A DNA stretch of 64,000 nucleotides from Bombyx mori (taxonomy: Eukaryota > Arthropoda > Insecta > Lepidoptera > Bombycidae), in assembly GCF_030269925.1 (NCBI RefSeq), contig NC_085110.1, positions 1,736,001 to 1,800,000 of the forward strand. Direction: 5' to 3'. This document shows positions 22,557 through 34,775 of this stretch, in pieces (position 1 is the stretch's first letter; each line of letters begins with the position of its first letter). A program made the position numbers and the translations under genes. Under the pieces are notes generated by a model. That model worked only from the letters and a program-made list of their open reading frames with translations, did not search any database and was not told the DNA's origin.

Positions 22557-24360
22557 AAGTAGTTTAGCATAGCATCATTCCCTTGTGCGTCGTAAAAGGC
22601 GACTAAGGAACCTACCGGGAAATGGGCAGTAAGCATCGTTCTTCGAATATTGTACCAGTATATTTACCTGTGCTACCCGGACGGGCTTAAAATACTCTTT
22701 TTTGGGCAGCGGACAGAAACTCACACGACGTGTCCGGTTCTAAGGGGCATGCGTGGTATGTGGGACTTGACGGTCTGCAGTTGGGATCAGACCGCGGGCC
22801 CAAGGATTCAATATCCGTACCACAAGTACACAATGTGAAGACCAGACCACCACCCGCATTAAGATGTAAGACTGATATGAAGTCCCAATTTTATTTCGCG
22901 AGTTTAACTACGAGTTAATAATAGTGGTACCACATTCACATGTTTGTACGTCTGAACACTATTCTACACTAATCGACTATCCAATTTCTACAACGCATTT
23001 TGTATGACGCAAGTTATTATTAATATTAGTTGTCAATAATACATTTAGTGACGACGAAGTTACAAAGACGTGTGTCAATGAAAATTTACCGTTTTTTTCC
23101 CTACTATACCGTATACTGGTGAAGATATTGCGGGAATCCCACCTACATGTTGGAGACGAAGGCAGGGCATGTCATAGATAAACCGACTAGAACCTTTAAA
23201 AGCACGCATGTGATACCCGAAAGAGCCAGGACTAAAAAAAGGGGCAACGGGACGTCGAATAGGCACTACGGACGTTGAATAGGCAACATGAGCACCAGGC
23301 TTCTCGGTTAGGGGACTTCCGAAGCCCGCCTGAATTGCATCGCCAACTCATATTCCAGGGAATCTTGTTGGGTCGGAAACCAGAGAAGTGTGCGTGCGTG
23401 TGCGCGCGTGTTTGTGTCTGAGCGAGGTCTGGGATTAGAAAAGCTTACTCATCGTTTTCTTCGGCAAGGGATCCGAAGTACTTAAGTAGTCAAGATACAG
23501 GTGAAATCTTTCTACCGGCCCCCTGCTGCTGCTGCTGTTTAACGCGTGTGCGATTTTTAATATATAATCCTTTACAGTGGATATGAATAATAATCATTAA
23601 CATTATTGTGGCTGATAACTGTACGTTTTAGAATTCATCGTTATTATCTGTTTCGAATGTTTAAATTAATCATTATTTGAATATCATTTGCGTAAATAAT
23701 ACGTTATCTCTCGAATCTCAGCGCATTCCATTAGCTCAATAGAGATATCAAGTTATTCCGTGTTACGTTATATTTATTTCGTAGATAAAGTAGAAGATAC
23801 ATTATTTAATTTTGATATCTGATACATACATGTGGAATCTTCTATTCGGTTTGGGCAAAATATTTTTATTCCGTCTTTCTTATTACAAGTAAATAAAACA
23901 CAAACGTCTTTCGTCTTCAGAGTTACACTGCGTCTGTCCACCGTTGCGTCTGGCAACTACCCTCATTCCTCCTCTCGCTTAAAAATAAAACTATGTGTCC
24001 AACATTCATTCGCCGTCTTTCTTACCTCCTGACATGATATCTCCTATCTCTTTCACTCAGTCATGCTCCATATCTATTCCGTTCCTACATACATGTAATT
24101 TTAAGGTTAGGTCGCGTATTCACAGGATTTACGTACAAAATGAAAAGGGGCTGGATACAAAAATACAACTTCTTCATAGCGTTTTGGGCGCTATGATGCC
24201 AATGGCAAAAGTCATCGTCATTGTGATCGTTAGCTTTCCTACCATAAATTTGACGGTTTTAGAAGAAAATGTATGAATATTAATTACTATAGTGTGAATT
24301 AATGCGTTCCAGTTTAAAAGAGCAAGACGGTCATTCCATAATAGATTTTTGTTTCTTAAT
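22557..24360. other. Repeat-like but unassigned intergenic sequence
   Basis: 22570-22620 carries TGTGCGTCGTAAAAGGCGAC, a phrase common in lepidopteran LINE fragments. 23390-23420 is GT/GC-rich simple sequence and 23522-23538 a short CTG run. No gene supported. Confidence 0.4.
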
Positions 24361-24576
24361 TATTGGTAGTAGGGCAAATTCTGAGCTCGTAAAGGCCACT
24401 ACCCTGTCAATTTCTGCCGCAAAACAGTCACTCGTTGCGGTATGAAAGGTTTCAACAACATAATTGACTCATGCCTCAAAGTGGATGACGGTATTCACGC
24501 ACGACATGTCTACTGGCTCCGGAAACCATTCAACAAAAGTAATGAGCGCGTCTGCCCATTTACAGGAAAAAAATAA
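24361..24576 (+). mobile_element. Degenerate Bm1 remnant
   Basis: Keeps the Bm1 order (TTGGTAGTAGGGC, CTACCCTGTCAATTTCTGCC, CTACTGGCTCCGGAAACCAT, tail AAAAAAATAAA) with heavy divergence. Confidence 0.5.
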
Positions 24577-24743
24577 ACGTACAATATTCAAAACGCTGTA
24601 AATAAATGATTACAAACGTTCAGAGTCGGCTGGACAATGCGCAGCCGTTTCCATTTGCTAACGGAACAAATGACCTCGTGTTAATTACAACGTATTAATT
24701 ACGTATATCGACGTTCGACAATAAATCCTTTTGTGGTATAATA

Positions 24744-25954
24744 ACCGGCAAACTTCTTGAGCATTTGTCGACGTAGTGGGGGTAAGTTTGCGCATGGTAC
24801 ACTCACGTGCAAAAACATTACTTACTCTGCGTCATAATGCTATTAAATTATTAAAATTAACATATGTATTTATTTATATATTTATTAGAACATCAACAAA
24901 ACATATAGGTTAATAATTGTAATAATTTAATCTTGGGGTAAAATAGATATTCCTTCTATTAAGTCAAAACTAGAGCTGTTGCCAGGTCTTGGTTCAGTTA
25001 AAGCGAAGCTGGTATTTGTAATTTTTTTTTCGTTATCATAATCTTGACCATCATCATCATCACTGTTTTCATCACCCGAGTCGCTATCATCGTGATTAGT
25101 CGACATAGGGCTCATCGGCGTATTTTACAACTCGGTCGATTCGGTCTTCTTTTTTGTCTATAATTAATTATTTTTTGAAGATATTCGATTCGTAGTAATC
25201 GAATGTTACTTTTTTCATTCACCAGCTTCCGATTATTTTCTGTTCTTTTTTTCCATCTGAAGCCTAGCTCTATCATAATTCGTCGTAAGCTTCATTCCGA
25301 GCCATTACAATTTATATCTTTAAATTCTTTGAAGCCTTTCTACGGTACGGAGTTTCGCTGCTTGTTATGTAGTTATTATGATTACATCTTTTTATTACAG
25401 ATTGAACGAAACTATCCATTCCGGTAACTTTCTTCTTCCCTGATCTTTTCTTACCCGGAGTCCGAAACACGGCGAGCAAGCCAGAGCCTTTAGCTTCGTT
25501 AATAATGCACCTAACAGTACTCACTGATGTTTTTGTTGTTTCCGAAGTCTGTTTTAATTTTTCCATATCATTCTTCCCCTGTTTTATAATGAAGCAATAT
25601 ACGTCGTACACAAATTTTCTACCGTTTCTTTTAAGTACTACACCAGTTTGTCACGGCTTAGTGTATGTTTTATAAAAAATCAACAAACACTCAACAAATA
25701 GCAATGGCAACAAAGTCCACAAGCAATTATAACAAATAACTTAACGATTAATAACGATAGACTTTCCACTGTACGCAAGCGTACTTTTGGGAGCAAGCGG
25801 AATGAGGGCGCGGTGCGGGACGCAAGGTTCGACTGATCTACCAATAACGCGCTCGATACGATTTCCCCTGCCGTCGCGCCTCACCCTCACCACCAAAGTG
25901 ACCTAAAATTCGGTTCTGCGCAGTCAAGGTCATTTGCTCAAGAAGTTTGCCGAT
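24744..25954 (-). mobile_element. IS630/Tc1/mariner-type DNA transposon, internally deleted
   Basis: 1211 bp with terminal inverted repeats of about 20 bp (shared core CGGCAAACTTCTTGAGCA) and TA on both sides (24742-24743 and 25955-25956). On the - strand 25611-25312 encodes an N-terminal helix-turn-helix-like region (TSVSTVRCIINEAKGSG, then RTPGKKRSGKKK), and 25115-24927 a Ser/Asp-rich acidic C-terminal tail ending GISILPQD. The catalytic DDE core expected between them is missing, so this is a non-autonomous deletion derivative. The family is inferred from the TA target, the repeats and the HTH style. Confidence 0.7.
25312..25611 (-). pseudogene. Transposase N-terminal fragment (HTH region)
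   Basis: The open frame (about 99 codons) lies inside the TIR-bounded element. It has a predicted helix-turn-helix with TKTSVSTVRCI and a basic RTPGKKRSGKKKVTG stretch like those between the DNA-binding and catalytic parts of mariner-type transposases. No DDE residues remain. Confidence 0.5.
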
Positions 25955-26087
25955 TACTATACATCCATATCGAAAGTTTTACAATGCTTTCTTCAACGAA
26001 TGTTCGAGAACGGTCATGGATCCTGTCTATCTCTAAAGCGGAGCAGTCCTGGGTTCTAGTTTGAAGACTTAAATTGTAACATTTACA

Positions 26088-26415
26088 TTTTTTTATTTTA
26101 TTGCTTAGATGTGTTCACAGCCCACCTGATGTTAGGTGGTTACTGGAGCCCATAGACATCTACAACGTAAATGCGCCACCCACCTTGAGATATAAGTTCT
26201 AAGGTCTCAGTATGGTTACAACGGTTGCCCCACCCTTCAAAACGAAACGCATTACTGCTTCACGGCAGAAATAGGCGGGGTGGTGGTACCTACTCGTGCG
26301 GACTCACAAGACGTCCAGTAATTATCATTGGTACCCGCCTGCGGGATCCGAACACCGGTGCATCGCTAGATACGAATGCTCCGGACCTCTTATCCTTTAG
26401 GCCACCACGACTACC
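26088..26415 (-). mobile_element. Bm1 SINE with internal deletion
   Basis: The Bm1 tail and body run to GTCCAGTAATTATC and jump directly to TTGGTACCCGCCTGCGGG and the tRNA-like head (GGTGCATCGCTAG, TTATCCTTTAGGCCAC). The roughly 100-bp stretch between body and head in full copies is missing. Confidence 0.88.
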
Positions 26416-27501
26416 TTAAATCTGCGTGAGCATCTTGTGGTGGCGTTTAGGGTACTTTGTCGATGATCTCGGATAGCTACTTAAAATCAAAAGGACCAGG
26501 TCTGTCCAATCGACGCTACGGAAAAAAACTTTCACAGCAACATTATTGAACACAAAGCTCAAAGCATACGAGTGATGAATGATCTCTCATCAAATACGCG
26601 TCGATCAAATTGAACTTTCACTAGCACGGTACACGATAATAAATTTGTACAATTTTAAGTGACCAGTGTTATGTATGATAATGATATAATTATTATAAAC
26701 GTAATATTCAAGTGTACTTTAGGAAGATCAGTTATGATGTATAATAAAATCGGGTATTCGAGCATGGCAACGCGTCTGTCTCCCCCCTAACAAACAGAGA
26801 TAACTGGGCGATTTCATTTTTTCACTCAACTTGAAACCTTTAGTTACTAAATATGTGAACTAAAATAATAATCTCTATATTTGGAGATATTTTTGAGAAG
26901 AATTCCTTAATTCCAAAACGATTCAACGCAAACTAACTTACTCCTGGATGCAACACTTCTTGAAGTGGGAGTTTCAAAGTTATCGGAATAAATACTGTTC
27001 TAATCTCTCTTTGGTTTTTAGTTATTGATATTTTGGTTGGTACTACTCACGCGAAGTCGTGCAAGTTTGAAGTTTTGAAGGACACTATACTAAATGGTTT
27101 AATCAAATTGAAACTCCTGACCTTTATTTCTCGAGATGACGTGTCTCTAGTGTTGTCCTGTGAACCCCATAGAAATTCAAGTGGGCTTTGACCTCACCGA
27201 CCCATATACGAAATTACGAAAAGCTTACAGTTGCAGTGCTAGTGGAGAGCTTTCGTTGTGTTAAAGATCAACGAACAGTGTGGGCGGGCAGGTATTGCAT
27301 TACCGGTCCTGTGCTGTCACTATATTCGCAATCTGAAGTCGTCGTTGCCTAATGAGTACATTACCGGGTCTACTCGCATCGGGCGATGCCACTATGCTGT
27401 CGACCAAATCCTCCAGACAGATATCCGACAAGAAGAATGACTTTTATGACGAAGAAGAAGAAGAAGAAAAAAAAAAAAAAACCTGACATATAAAGTTGAA
27501 T
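26416..27501. other. Intergenic, nothing recognised
   Basis: No gene or known repeat. A GAA/A-rich simple-sequence tract lies at 27450-27482, next to a Bm1 head. Confidence 0.5.
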
Positions 27502-27945
27502 CGTCGTGGCCTAACGGATAAGACGTCCGGTGCATTCGTATTGAGCGATGCACCGGTGTTCGAATCCCGCAGGCGGGTACCAATTTTTCTAATGAAATAC
27601 GTACTCAACAAATGTTCACGATTGATTTCCACGGTGAAGGAATAACATCGTGTAATAAAAATGAAACCCGCAAAATTATAATTTGCGTAATTACTGGTGG
27701 TAGGACCTCTTGTGAGTCCGCACGGGTAGGTACCACCACCCTGCCTATTTCTGCCGTGAAGCAGTAATGCGTTTCGGTTTGAAGGGTGGGGCAGCCGTTG
27801 TAACCATACTGAGACCTTAGAACTTATATCTCAAGATGGGAGGCGCATTTACGTTGTAGATGTCTATGGGCTCCAGTAACCACTTAACACCAGGTGGGCT
27901 GTGAGCTCGTCCACTCACCTAAGCAATAAAAAAATAAAAAAAAAA
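27502..27945 (+). mobile_element. Bm1 SINE, full length
   Basis: Complete copy: A-box GTGGCCTAACGGATAAGACG, B-box GTTCGAATCCC, body, and A-rich tail after CACCTAAGCAATAAA. Confidence 0.93.
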
Positions 27946-27989
27946 GAATTAGCAAAATTCGTAATTGCCTAATTTCAAGTACAAGGTTT

Positions 27990-28090
27990 GCTTTTACGGC
28001 ATTCACGTTGTAATGATCAGGGGCTCCGGTAACCATTTACCAACACCAGGTGGGTTGTGAGATTGTTGAGCTGTCTATGTTATAAAAAAA
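27990..28090 (+). repeat. Degenerate Bm1 tail
   Basis: ATTCACGTTGTAATGATCAG, GGCTCCGGTAACCATTTA, ACACCAGGTGGGTTGTGAGA, followed by an A-rich stretch. Confidence 0.5.
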
Positions 28091-28623
28091 TATACTGTTC
28101 ATTCTGCACATAGTTTTGTGAAGAATATATAGGACCTGAGCTTCACACGTTGTGTCCCTTATTATCAGTCTGGTAACTTGTAATATAAGGGTTTTTAAAC
28201 ATGGCCCTGGAAATCAACTCATGCTCATCGGCACCTTGCGAAAGCGTTTCCAGGAATTATAAGATATGTTTACTGAAAACCCGCTACACGAGTTGGTTAT
28301 TAATCTCTTCTCCCGTCCTCCACTCGACTTCGACGGCCAAAATGGAGATGGGAAATCTCTCTCTCGCATCCCGCCGATTCTGCAATAATGCGCACTCCCA
28401 GAAAACGAGCATCCTCTCCTTCAACTCATCGCTACTAAACATCGTAGTTAGTTAGCTACGTAGATAAGGCGCTAGTGCCCAATTAAAAAAAATCATTAAA
28501 AAAATTACGTCAAGGGTACGGGTCTGTCTATACGGCGCAGATTGCGAACGTCTGCTGCTCTATCGTATGTTCCAAACTATATTACATACATTATAACTGT
28601 TTGTTTTTTAAATAACATACACA

Positions 28624-28734
28624 GGCAGGCAGCGGCTTGACTCTGCCCCTCCTGGCATTGCTGAAGTCCATGGGCGACGGTAACCACTCACCATCAGGTG
28701 GACCGTACGCTCGTCTACCTACAAGGAAAAAAAA
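28624..28734 (+). mobile_element. Family B SINE-like unit
   Basis: GGCAGGCAGCGGCTTGACTC, CATTGCTGAAGTCCATGGGC, GGTAACCACTCACCATCAGG, CTACCTACAAGG plus an A tail. Confidence 0.82.
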
Positions 28735-29143
28735 CAAAAAAAACATACATACAACAATACATACAAAACATACAAAATTAAATATTCAGAAGAATTTAAA
28801 TATTTAGTAACGTTTACAATTATCGATTTGTATTATTAGTAAATTGATTATAAACAGATAAAAATCGACGAATACTCGATATGCAAACGAAGAAGAAAAA
28901 AAAGGTAAGTAAATTGATAAAGCAGGTTCCGAAGTTTCTAGATAACAACAAAACCGGACGACGACGAAAATGGCATTATCGAACGAAATGTCATTGTACC
29001 TACTCGTGTAGGGTGACCGCATAAAACAACTGAGGGTTCTTTTTGTAAAACACTATTGAAGCCCGATTACGTACCATTGCGATTATCACTGATTGTATGA
29101 ACATTTTCAAAGGGATCTTACAAAAAAGAAAATCTTTCATACA

Positions 29144-29392
29144 TTTTTTTTATTTTTTATTTCTTAGATGGTTGGATGAGCTCACAGCCCACCTGGTGTT
29201 AAGTGGTTACTGAAGCCCATAGACATCTACAACGTAAATGCGCCACCCGCCTTGAGATATAAGTTCTAAGGTCTCAAGTACAGTTACAACGGCTGCTCCG
29301 CCCTTCAAACCGAAACGCATTACTGCTTCACGGCAGGCAGGGTGGTGGTACCTACCCGCGCGGACTCACAAGAGGTCCTACCACCAGTAATT
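29144..29392 (-). mobile_element. Bm1 SINE, headless
   Basis: Reverse copy from the T tail to GGTCCTACCACCAGTAATTC, the common headless boundary. A short gap in the GGCAGAAATAGGCAGG segment is visible at about 29335. Confidence 0.9.
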
Positions 29393-29564
29393 CTTTCCTT
29401 AAACTGAGAATTACGGACACAACGATAAATAAACCGGCCAAATTATCCGAACCGTTTTCCAAACATACTTTCACATATAAATCGTTTGTATAGCGTTAAA
29501 GTCACACGTTGTATATTAATAATACTCGTAATAAAAACAATCATCGTCTGATGAGACCCGTGTA

Positions 29565-29713
29565 CGAGCTTTTTAACGTTCTCGATAGCGTAAAAGTTAA
29601 CTCAAATTTGTATGCACTTGAAACAGCGCCCCTAGCGGCAAATGTAGGCAAACGTTCCAACTCAATATAAATTTGAGTTAACTTTTACGCTATCGAGAAC
29701 GTTAAAATCCTCG
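29565..29713. mobile_element. Foldback MITE family A, complete
   Basis: Two arms of about 43 bp are inverted copies: TTTTAACGTTCTCGATAGCG (29571) with its inverse near 29688-29707, each including AAAGTTAACTCAAATTTG. A roughly 50-bp spacer holds CCCCTAGCGGCAAATGTAGG. It would form a long hairpin. Complete sister copy at 42861-43010. Confidence 0.8.
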
Positions 29714-30045
29714 CACTAAGTACAATGGTCACTAACAAAAACTAAACATTCCTACTTCAATTTAAATTAAACTCAAATAATAATAGTAATAATATTTATT
29801 CAAGCCTCTTACACACATACACGAATACAAACGAATACACTCAAATTGGAAAATAGAACAGAGTTTAATTTCAATTGTGTATATACGTAATGTTATACAC
29901 TGATGTGTATTCAAACGGAGATAGAAAAAAGTGTGTCATTAAATGAATGTATAATTAGCAGTTACAAAATTATAGAATAAAAAAAAATAATCATAAAGAG
30001 CCCATAGTGAAATATTAAAACGTATTTATATACTTCAAAAAACTC

Positions 30046-30250
30046 TTTTTTTCCTATCTATGCTGATAGCCTTGAGAGGCTATTCCAGCTTTACCCTAAC
30101 GTTTGTAGGTGAGCGCACGGGGCTACGACCGGAGAGTTGCTAACACTGACCCTAGTAAGAGCAGTGCTTCGCAGAATCTACCACCGGATCGGAAACGCGA
30201 CCCACTGAGAAGATCCAGCGAGAAACTCAGTGGGCTGTGTCTATGGGTTT
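30046..30250 (-). mobile_element. LINE 3' end, family 'C'
   Basis: T-run, TCCTATCTATGCTGATAGCC, GCTAACACTGACCCTAGTAA, CAGAATCTACCACCGGATCG, GAAACTCAGTGGGCTGTG. Confidence 0.75.
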
Positions 30251-30626
30251 AAAAAAACTGTAAATTCATTATATTTATTGAAAATAAACAAGAGTACTCG
30301 CACAGAAACTATATAGTTCCTATTTAAATACATCAAACTAAAAATGTACATATTCTTTACCACGATTACGATTGTAAACGCTATTTCTTTGTGTATAATC
30401 GTGTAGAAGTTTCTAGTCGAACTAAATGTAAAACAGAATTAATTAAACACTCTGTTTCAAAGACATATACACGTTATGGAAAACAGAAATGTATTTTTGT
30501 AACATTTCAATGATTATATCAAACGATAAATTTAATATAAAGTTGTTTATTTATGTTTCGTTCGAATATAACAATTTGGATTTGTTTATTTTTGGATTTT
30601 CGGTTTAACATATTTCGATGCAGTCC

Positions 30627-30836
30627 TTTTTTTTTTTTTCCTACCTATGCTGATAGCCTTGAGAGGCTATTTCAGCTTACCCTAGCGTGTGTAGGTGAGC
30701 TCACGGGGCTCAAACCGAAGAGTTGCTAACACTGACCCTAGCAAGAGCCGTGCTTCGCAGAATCTACCACCGGATCGGAACCGCGACCCACTGAGAAGAT
30801 TCAGCGAGAAACTCAGTGGGCCATGTCTGTGGGTTA
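30627..30836 (-). mobile_element. LINE 3' end, family 'C'
   Basis: Close relative of 30046-30250 in the same orientation 580 bp away: T-run, CCTACCTATGCTGATAGCCT, then the shared block to GTGGGCCATGTCTGTGGGTT. Confidence 0.78.
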
Positions 30837-31036
30837 AGTAGTCCATTGTAAATATGTGCGCGATCGTATTTTATTTTTAAAACGAAAATAACAAACAACA
30901 TTTTACCTCATTACTATTCACGTCTGCTTTGACGACATTTCAAGGAGCATTAGTTAAATAATGATACTGACTTCACCATCGCCGAATATATTAAAAATGA
31001 CATGACAATTTATTTTCGCTTTCGAAGCTAGTTCAG

Positions 31037-31102
31037 CATGCGGCCCATCTGATGGTGAGCGGTCACTGTCATTACTTGAATACCAGCAATACCAAGGTCA
31101 TA
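31037..31102 (-). repeat. Degenerate family B tail
   Basis: CATGCGGCCCATCTGATGGT, GAGCGGTCACTGTCA and ACCAGCAATACCAAGG follow the reverse family-B order. Confidence 0.5.
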
Positions 31103-31120
31103 TATCATATCATTAATGTA

Positions 31121-31359
31121 TTACTGGTGGTAGGACGTCTTGTGAGTCCGCGCGGATAGGTACCACCACCCTGCCTATTTCAGCCGTGAATCAGTAATGC
31201 GTTTCGGTTTGAAGGGTGGGGCAGCCGTTGTAACTATACTTGAGACCTTAGAACGTATATCTCAAGGTGGGTGGCGCATTTATTTTGTAGACGTCTATAG
31301 GCTCCAGTAACCAATTAACACGGCTGTGAGCTCGTCCACCCATCTAAGCAATAAAAAAA
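31121..31359 (+). mobile_element. Bm1 SINE, headless
   Basis: Starts at TTACTGGTGGTAGGACGTC and runs to CCATCTAAGCAATAAAAAAA. The tRNA-like head is missing. Confidence 0.9.
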
Positions 31360-31452
31360 GAAAAACATGTTAAACATGACTCAAGTAACGATTTCACGAA
31401 GTTTATCTGTGGCATTAAAATACTTTTCGATTTCTTCTTCAGTAGCAAGAAT

Positions 31453-31671
31453 TTTGGACACGTATCGCTACAGCCAGCAGAGTCTATCGATAAACTTGTT
31501 ATTCAGGGTAGGGTCAATGGTAAAAGAACTCGTGGACGAAACCCCATCCGCTGGACTGACCAAATGAAAATCCTTACTAAAATCCCACTTAATGAGTGCG
31601 TGCGCCAAGCCTCAGTTCGCAAATTACAGAGAACAGCTGTCAAGGCTTTAATAAAAACGAATTCCACATGA
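31453..31671 (+). pseudogene. Retrotransposon ORF C-terminal fragment
   Basis: Open frame with FGHVSLQPAESIDKLVIQG and GKRTRGRNPIRWTDQMK, the GHV...GKRxRGRxxxRW pattern common near the C-terminus of LINE reverse-transcriptase polyproteins. Stop TGA at 31669-31671. No RT core upstream. Confidence 0.6.
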
Positions 31672-31750
31672 ACACGACTGCTCTGCCAAGTGTAATCGAC
31701 TATGATGAGCAAGAATTCTTAAGTTACAAGAAGTATAACGCTTAATTTTA

Positions 31751-32220
31751 GTGAGGCCGTGAGCTCGTCCAGTCCATCTAGGCTAACAAGTCAACAAATT
31801 AGCAACAAGACGCATAGGTACATCTCTCTCTATCTTCCTAGCTATTCGTCCCTCATGGTGGTGGGATCGGTTTTCCTTATTCTTCCCCGCCATTTCGTTC
31901 TGTCTTCGACATCCTCCTCAGTAACATTGCAATCCCTCTTTATTTTTAGCACTACATATGAACAACATTGTGTATTAAAAATCAAACCCGCGAATATTAA
32001 TAATTTTGCGTTTTTATAATAATAGAAGCGAATCGAAGGGGTCCTGGGTTCAGGTCCTACCACAATTCCGCTTATTTGTGACGCGGAGTAGTCAAGCGTT
32101 CCAATATGAAGAATACGACAACCTTTAAAATACTTCTCACTTGATGGAATTCACGTTAATGATGGCGTCATAAACAACACCAGGTAAACGTTGTCCTGCC
32201 ATAAGAATTACAAAAAACCA
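31751..32220. repeat. Mixed Bm1 and LINE scraps
   Basis: 31754-31789 resembles a Bm1 tail (GCCGTGAGCTCGTCC). 31851-31915 read on the - strand encodes VEDRTKWRGRIRKTDP, LINE-like. 31966-32015 resembles the Bm1 AATCAAACCCGC block. Boundaries are approximate. Confidence 0.4.
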
Positions 32221-32258
32221 CAGTACATTAACATTTTACTATTACGGTGTACAATTTG

Positions 32259-32370
32259 CAGGCAGCGGCTTGGCTCTACCCCTGGAATTGCTGAAGTTCA
32301 TGGGCGACGGTAACCACTCACCATCAGGTGGGCCATACGCTCGTTTGCCTACTAGGGCAATAAATAAAAA
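32259..32370 (+). mobile_element. Family B SINE-like unit
   Basis: GCAGGCAGCGGCTTGGCTCT, ATTGCTGAAGTTCATGGGCG, TTTGCCTACTAGGGCAATAA plus an A tail. Confidence 0.83.
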
Positions 32371-33104
32371 ATTCGGCATAAATAACTTTACAATCGACTG
32401 TCTATTTGGCATCTACCCTCATTGAGATCTAAGGCAGGAATTAAGGCAGCAAATAACCTGACAACACCTCCATTACTTTAAGGCTCTACTTTAATTATAT
32501 CCCTTATAAATAGAGACGATATTGGCAGCATTCATTGAACGACCGCACCTAAGAGTCGGAACACAGTCGCGACACCAATAAATCCTAGTCAGACAACTAG
32601 AATTCAACAATTAATCAAAACGGCCGAGCAGTCAATACGTAAATCAGCAGCAACAGAATGCGGCCTCAGTACTGACTGAATATAATTGGTTCTGCGTAAT
32701 GCGGTCCGTGAAAGATCTTTGGGTACATAAATCTTATGACTCTTGGGCTATTATTGCATATTGGAGAATACAATCGGAACTAGAATAATTTGGTATTGGT
32801 AATTTCAGGCGATCCGGATCCCTGGGTATTGTAGCCTGAATCCCTATTCACAAGCGGTCATGAACCAAAACGTTGTAAGCTGACTATTTTCAAGATTTTC
32901 CGTTGACTTTGGCAGTCGGCTTAGATCAGCACCACACCGTCTCTTCCCGTTGGTATCCCAAAAGCCGACTAATGAATTCACCGCAGAATAGGCAGCGTTC
33001 TCTGGATATTATAGCAGCGTACTTCGATCGCCAACTTGCATTAAAATTTATTGGTGGTAAGGTATATTTCGGTTTTACGCATCCAGTTACTGCCAGCTGC
33101 CCTG

Positions 33105-33195
33105 CGCAGTTATCGGGTTCAGTGGCGAGCTTTGGGGGAGGCCTATGTCCAGCAGTGGACTGCCGCAGGCTGATGATGATGATGATGATGAAGGT
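33105..33195 (+). mobile_element. LINE 3' end with (TGA)n tail
   Basis: The frame at 33120-33173 encodes QWRALGEAYVQQWTAAG then TGA, a common lepidopteran LINE polyprotein C-terminus. The stop merges into a (TGA)n tail. Confidence 0.6.
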
Positions 33196-34569
33196 ATATT
33201 TCAAAGCCGCATATGTCACTCCAAGGAATGGCCATTAATAAACCTTATGAGGGTTTATAATTGGAAAAAAAAAAACAGATTACTTTATCGTAAATTAATG
33301 CAAAATACGATTTTAAAATCAAAATATAGCTTTGAACTTTTCTCTATGTGGAATTTTGAACAAATCCACCACATAATACTTAAATATTTGTTTTCTTTTT
33401 TGCAATTCTTACTTTACGTAAATTGTTTATTTTAGTACAATATTTGTCTAATATTATAAGTCTAATATTTGACTCATACGTTCAAGAAGTACAATCAATA
33501 TTGATCGGCGACTATTGCGCTTTCAGTGGCACAATGTTCAAGGTTATCGCTTGACGCCAATTTCAGAGTTTTCACCAAACCGTTCGTGAAACTACTTAAG
33601 AGCTATCCGCTTACGAGACTAAGGTTGAATCGAGGCGAAGTTGTTAGTCAACTATAGCTGAAGTCATCGTGGGCGAGAGGATATAATGAACCGGCGGCCC
33701 CGGAGACAGTGCGCAATATTCCGGTATTTACTGGCCATTGTCTGAGTACAAGATGTGTCGCAAACAAAGTCGGCTTGCGCCTTACACAATACTTTGATTA
33801 TCAGCCGAGGAATTAAAGCGCCCAGTTCTAATGTTGAATAATTACATCTAGTAGACGTTTCATAATATTAATGAATCGAAATTAATTTGGTTTTAAACGA
33901 CAGTTGATTTTAAATCAACTTTGGTTATTTTAAAGAGCAGAGTTGAAAAGTCTGCGAGTCTTTTTGGAAATCTCGATTAGATTCAACAGATATGTGGTTA
34001 TTCAAGTTCTTGGGTACAAAAGAAGAAAAATGCTAATATATTTACATTTAATACGAATTTTAATAAATCACTACACAAATGATAAACAAATCCTTGTTTG
34101 AATTTGTTTAAAATTTTCTTCCTTTTATAAATATTTGCATAAATCGCACGTTATCGACGATCTATTTTTGTTACGAGTTATATTATTATTATCTATCATT
34201 TATTTGTTAATAATATATGTATGTTTAACATTTAAGTTATTGTGTACCATAATGTGAGTTACAACTTTTTTACTATTACTGCTTTTGATTACCGTTTATA
34301 ATTTTTATGTCCCCAATAATGAGGCGAAACAAAAAACATAACATGAATGTATCATATTAATGACCGTAGATTTAATTACTCGCGTAACTTGAGTTTGGCA
34401 GCCCATTCACGCTAGGACATTAAGACAATTTCAAGTTAATATAAACGCACATTGTGTTGCTGGTTCTTGCGTCTAATTTGCGATTTTTCGGATACTTTAA
34501 GACGGAGTTTGGGTGGCGAGGACAGGTGGTACCTTATGTGGTCAGTTCATTTTGGTATTTAGTATACGA
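33196..34569. other. Intergenic, nothing recognised
   Basis: AT-rich; no supported gene or repeat. Confidence 0.5.
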
Positions 34570-34775
34570 TTAGCTAAACATATAATTTCCTCGACACAAG
34601 GAGTGTGTTGGTAGGCTTTAGAAAGGAAGAGGTTGACCTAAGAAGAAATGAATGGATTGCGTGAAAAACGATATGTGTAAGAGGGGTGTGAGCGAAGGAA
34701 TGGTATATGATAGAGGAATATGGAAGGAGAAAACATGTTGCGCCGACCCCAGGTGACTGGGGAAGAGAATGATGA
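34570..34775 (+). pseudogene. Retrotransposon ORF C-terminal fragment
   Basis: The frame through 34660-34755 reads VKNDMCKRGVSEGMVYDRG, then WKEKTCCADP and stop TGA, like the C-terminus of LINE polyproteins ending in ...CCADP. Decayed and without RT core. Confidence 0.55.
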
